Assembly (NCBI GenBank): GCA_030147635.1
Contig: JASBUZ010000017.1
Span: 1 to 35,590 of the forward strand
DNA: 35,590 nt
From: Gammaproteobacteria bacterium
GTDB lineage: Bacteria; Pseudomonadota; Gammaproteobacteria; Legionellales; Legionellaceae
Direction of reading: 5' to 3'
Numbering within the stretch: position 1 is the stretch's first letter; every line of letters starts with the position of its first letter. Positions 32,598 to 35,590 of this stretch are shown piece by piece. The translations under genes were made by a program, and so were the position numbers. The notes below the pieces were generated by a model, which was not told where the DNA came from, did no database searches, and saw only the letters and a program-made list of their open reading frames with translations.

Positions 32598-35590
32598 ATG
32601 CTTAAAGGGATTTTACAGTTTTCTATCAAGCAGCGATGGCTGATATTAGTTGCTGTATTCATCATGATTTGTTTGGGTATTTATAATTATACCCAACTTC
32701 CGATTGATGCAGTCCCAGATATTACCAATGTTCAGGTTCAGATTAATACGGAAGCAGCAGGTTATACACCATTAGAGGTGGAGCAGCGCATCACTTATCC
32801 AATCGAAATTATGATGAGTGGATTACCTAAACTTGACTATACTCGCTCTTTGTCACGTTATGGCTTGTCTCAAGTTACAGTCATATTCAAAGAAGGTACA
32901 GACATCTATCTTGCCAGACAGCTCATCTCCCAACGCTTACAAGCGGTTAAAAACAAATTGCCGGAAGGCATCAATCCCATGATGGGACCAATCTCGACAG
33001 GGCTTGGTGAAATTTATATGTATAAGCTTACAACAAGCAAGCCGGATAACTATACACCTACAAAATTAAGAACTATTCAGGACTGGATTATCCGCCCACA
33101 ACTACGCAATGTACCAGGGGTGGCTGAAGTGAATGCCATTGGTGGTTACACTAAGCAATATCAAGTTTCTCCGGACTTAAAAAAATTGATTCGATTTGGC
33201 TTGGCGTTGGAGGATATTGAGAACGCTTTAAAGAAAAACAATGATAATGTCGGAGCCGGATATATTGAAAAAAAGGGTCAGCAATTTTTAATGCGGGCAC
33301 CGGGACAGTTAAAAACCAATGCAGATATTGAACGGGTGGTGGTTAAAACTATTGAGGGGGTACCGATTCATATAGCAGACATAGCTGATGTTACGATTGG
33401 GCATGAGCTGCGCCAGGGTGCAGGCCTTGCCGCTGGCTCTGAAACTGTCGTTGGAACAGTTTCCATGATTATCGGGGAGAACAGCCGTATTGTTGCCGAG
33501 GACATTCACAAGGCTTTACAAAAGATCAACGAGACCCTGCCTGACGGGGTGGAGGCGGTGCCAGTTTATAACCGCACGAATCTGGTTAATGCCACGATCA
33601 AAACGGTCACAAAAAACCTTACTGAGGGTGCATTGTTGGTAATTGTGGTGTTGTTTTTGTTTTTGGGTAATTTCAGAGCGGCAATGATCACGGCACTGGT
33701 CATACCTATCACGATGCTAATGACCATTAGCGGCATGCTTCAATATGACATTAGCGCCAATCTCATGAGCCTTGGTGCGCTTGATTTTGGTTTAATTGTG
33801 GATGGGGCGGTCATTATCGTTGAAAATTGCATTAGAAAGCTGTCATGGCAGCAGCACAGCTTCAAGCGAAAACTAACGCTGCAAGAGCGGCTTGATACCG
33901 TATTAGAAAGCGCCAACGAAGTCATTCGCCCTAGTCTTTTTGGCGTATTGATTATTACTATTGTCTATTTTCCCATACTGACTTTAACCGGTGTTGAAGG
34001 GAAAATGTTTCGCCCAATGGCACAGACGGTGATTATTGCACTGCTTTCTTCCATTCTCCTTTCAATAACCTTTGTACCGGCTTCTCTTTCTATTGCTCTA
34101 TCTGGGCAGATTAGCGAAAAAACTAACCGGATTGTGTTGTTTTTTATGAATATGTATAAACCAGCCTTGTTGTTTTGTTTTAAAAACCGGGTATGGGTTA
34201 TTTTGCTATCTTCAGGACTTGTCGTGGCCAGTCTCCTTTTGGCAATAAACATGGGCGGTGAATTTATTCCAAGCCTGGATGAAGGTGATATTGCCTTACA
34301 TGCCTTACGAACACCATCAACCAGTCTGTCGCAATCCATTGACATGCAAAAACATATTGAAACAATTGTAGAACGTTTTCCTGAGGTCAAGCTGGTCTAT
34401 TCTAAAATAGGAACGGCAGATGTGGCCACCGATCCTATGCCGCCTAATGTCGCAGATACCTTTGTCATTTTAAAACCAAGAGTAAAATGGCCTAATCCCG
34501 ACAAACCTAAAACGGCCTTACTCAAAGAGATTGAAGCGAAATTAGCTAAGGAGCCTGGCAATAAATATGAGTTTACCCAGCCCATTCAAATGCGTTTTAA
34601 TGAGCTGATTTCTGGCATTCGTGCCGATGTGGCCATCAAGATTTATGGCGATGATTTGGATAAACTGTTTTTGCTTGCCAAAGAGGTGTTTAAGGTTGTA
34701 AATCCGATAGAAGGGGCGGCGGATACCAGAATCGAGCAGGCGAGTGGTTTACCGACCATTACTATAAGTATTGACCGTAAAAAATTGGCCTTATATGGCC
34801 TGAATATGCTGGATGTGCAAAACGCGGTAGAAACAGCATTAAGCGGGCGTGTTACAGGCCTTGTGTATAATGGGGACCAGCGATTTGAGCTGGTGATTCG
34901 GCTCAAAGAACAAGAGCGCAAAGATAAAAATATTTTATCCAAAATCTTCATTAAGCTTTCCCCTAAAGAAGACGAAATAAAACATTTTATTCCTTTAAGC
35001 GAGGTTGCCTCTTTGGATAAGAAGTTGGGTCCTAATCAAATTAGTCGTGAAAATGGTAAGCGGCGCATTTTTATCTCTACCAACGTGCGTGACAGAGATT
35101 TACGTTCGTTTATTGAGGAGATACAGACCAAAATAAAAAACAATGTGAGCTTGCCGGCGGGATACTGGATTGATTATGGTGGTGAGTTTGAGCAAATGAC
35201 TTCTGCAGTTCAACGCTTAACGCTCGTTGTTCCGGTTACCTTGTTGTTGATTTTCATTTTATTGTTTATGGCGCTTCAAAACAAATACGATACCATTGTC
35301 GTCTTTAGTGGTATTCCACTGGCACTAACCGGTGGGATATTTTCTCTATGGATAAGAGGTATTCCGCTATCCATTTCCGCAGGTATCGGGTTTATTGCTT
35401 TATCAGGGATTGCGGTATTAAATGGCCTTGTGATGATTAGTTTTATTACCAATTTAAGAAAATACGGCAATACGCTGGTTTATTCGATTATTAGAGGGGC
35501 GTTGGCCAGATTAAGACCCGTATTAATGACGGCACTCGTGGCCTCTCTTGGTTTTGTTCCGATGGCACTGTCAACCGGAACGGGTGCTGA
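32598..35590 (+). CDS. czcA: CzcA/HelA-type heavy-metal RND efflux pump, 3' partial
   Basis: The frame is open from ATG 32598 (GGGG ribosome site at 32589-32592) to the right edge, giving 997 codons; CzcA proteins are about 1040-1060 residues, so only the last 50 or so are missing. It begins MLKGILQFSIKQRWLILVAV (TM1), then QLPIDAVPDITNVQVQINTE. The heavy-metal RND signature DFGLIVDGAVIIVEN in TM4 has the proton-relay Asp residues. RGGEF-like GGEFIPSLDEGD and the C-terminal MTALVASLGFVPMALSTG are also present. It drives proton/metal antiport to the outside through CzcB and CzcC. Co, Zn or Cd is typical for the DFG-D-E signature; a Cu/Ag pump is less likely. Confidence 0.95.
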   Translation, partial: MLKGILQFSIKQRWLILVAVFIMICLGIYNYTQLPIDAVPDITNVQVQINTEAAGYTPLEVEQRITYPIEIMMSGLPKLDYTRSLSRYGLSQVTVIFKEGTDIYLARQLISQRLQAVKNKLPEGINPMMGPISTGLGEIYMYKLTTSKPDNYTPTKLRTIQDWIIRPQLRNVPGVAEVNAIGGYTKQYQVSPDLKKLIRFGLALEDIENALKKNNDNVGAGYIEKKGQQFLMRAPGQLKTNADIERVVVKTIEGVPIHIADIADVTIGHELRQGAGLAAGSETVVGTVSMIIGENSRIVAEDIHKALQKINETLPDGVEAVPVYNRTNLVNATIKTVTKNLTEGALLVIVVLFLFLGNFRAAMITALVIPITMLMTISGMLQYDISANLMSLGALDFGLIVDGAVIIVENCIRKLSWQQHSFKRKLTLQERLDTVLESANEVIRPSLFGVLIITIVYFPILTLTGVEGKMFRPMAQTVIIALLSSILLSITFVPASLSIALSGQISEKTNRIVLFFMNMYKPALLFCFKNRVWVILLSSGLVVASLLLAINMGGEFIPSLDEGDIALHALRTPSTSLSQSIDMQKHIETIVERFPEVKLVYSKIGTADVATDPMPPNVADTFVILKPRVKWPNPDKPKTALLKEIEAKLAKEPGNKYEFTQPIQMRFNELISGIRADVAIKIYGDDLDKLFLLAKEVFKVVNPIEGAADTRIEQASGLPTITISIDRKKLALYGLNMLDVQNAVETALSGRVTGLVYNGDQRFELVIRLKEQERKDKNILSKIFIKLSPKEDEIKHFIPLSEVASLDKKLGPNQISRENGKRRIFISTNVRDRDLRSFIEEIQTKIKNNVSLPAGYWIDYGGEFEQMTSAVQRLTLVVPVTLLLIFILLFMALQNKYDTIVVFSGIPLALTGGIFSLWIRGIPLSISAGIGFIALSGIAVLNGLVMISFITNLRKYGNTLVYSIIRGALARLRPVLMTALVASLGFVPMALSTGTGA

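Noticed and set aside
33309-35470. Several minus-strand ORFs opposite the right end
   Set aside because: They are antisense to the continuous czcA frame, whose residues match the RND family throughout.

Overview
This is an AT-rich accessory region packed with mobile elements and heavy-metal genes. It most likely comes from a gammaproteobacterium of the Legionella group. The hints are a Hel/Czc-type RND efflux operon, a copper P-type ATPase with a short Cys/His leader, and a very large GTPase/ankyrin-like protein typical in style of that order. The species assignment is inference; no rRNA, tRNA or species marker is present.

Layout, left to right. (1) 1-2166: a reading frame open at the left edge joins a MerR-type DNA-binding head to a complete QueF, the queuosine-pathway nitrile reductase. 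A small P-loop protein follows, then a convergent GGQ-containing release-factor-like protein. (2) 2159-3388: a tyrosine recombinase broken by one in-frame TGA exactly where its intact paralogue at 11466-12659 has Trp. (3) 3486-6369: a tight five-gene operon: RibD/DHFR-like reductase, phosphotransferase-like protein, CsaA, an unrecognised HCDKH protein and a PfpI/DJ-1 protein. (4) 6672-11456: a divergent copper pair. One gene is an unusual fusion of a CopA multicopper oxidase with a C-terminal CopB outer-membrane barrel; the other is a copper P1B-ATPase. (5) 11466-17180, all on the minus strand: an intact tyrosine recombinase, a Tn554-like tnpA-tnpB-tnpC module preceded by four 11-bp tandem repeats, and an AlbA/Schlafen-type ATP-binding regulator. 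(6) 17390-22816: a 1808-residue protein with a glycine zipper, coiled coils, ankyrin-like repeats and a complete P-loop GTPase domain, of no family I recognise. (7) 22870-29583: a complete Tn3-family transposon with 32-bp perfect terminal inverted repeats, carrying tnpA, a res-like region, tnpR, a DUF302 gene and a heavy-metal P1B-ATPase with an APC instead of a CPC motif. (8) 29584-30211: the last 55 codons of a mercuric reductase, cut off by the Tn3 end, next to a truncated IS4-type transposase. (9) 30405-35590: a czcCBA (helCBA-like) heavy-metal efflux operon that runs off the right edge.

Functionally the window combines copper oxidation and export, Cd/Zn/Co-type export from the cytoplasm, trans-envelope RND efflux and a dead mercury determinant, assembled by at least three kinds of mobile element. 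The Tn3 element lacks a 5-bp target duplication and has merA debris on one side and the open 5' end of the giant GTPase frame on the other. So a rearrangement, not a simple insertion, probably built this junction. The giant GTPase and AlbA-type regulator lie upstream of, and in line with, the Tn554-like recombinases. They are the best candidates for an undescribed cargo system.
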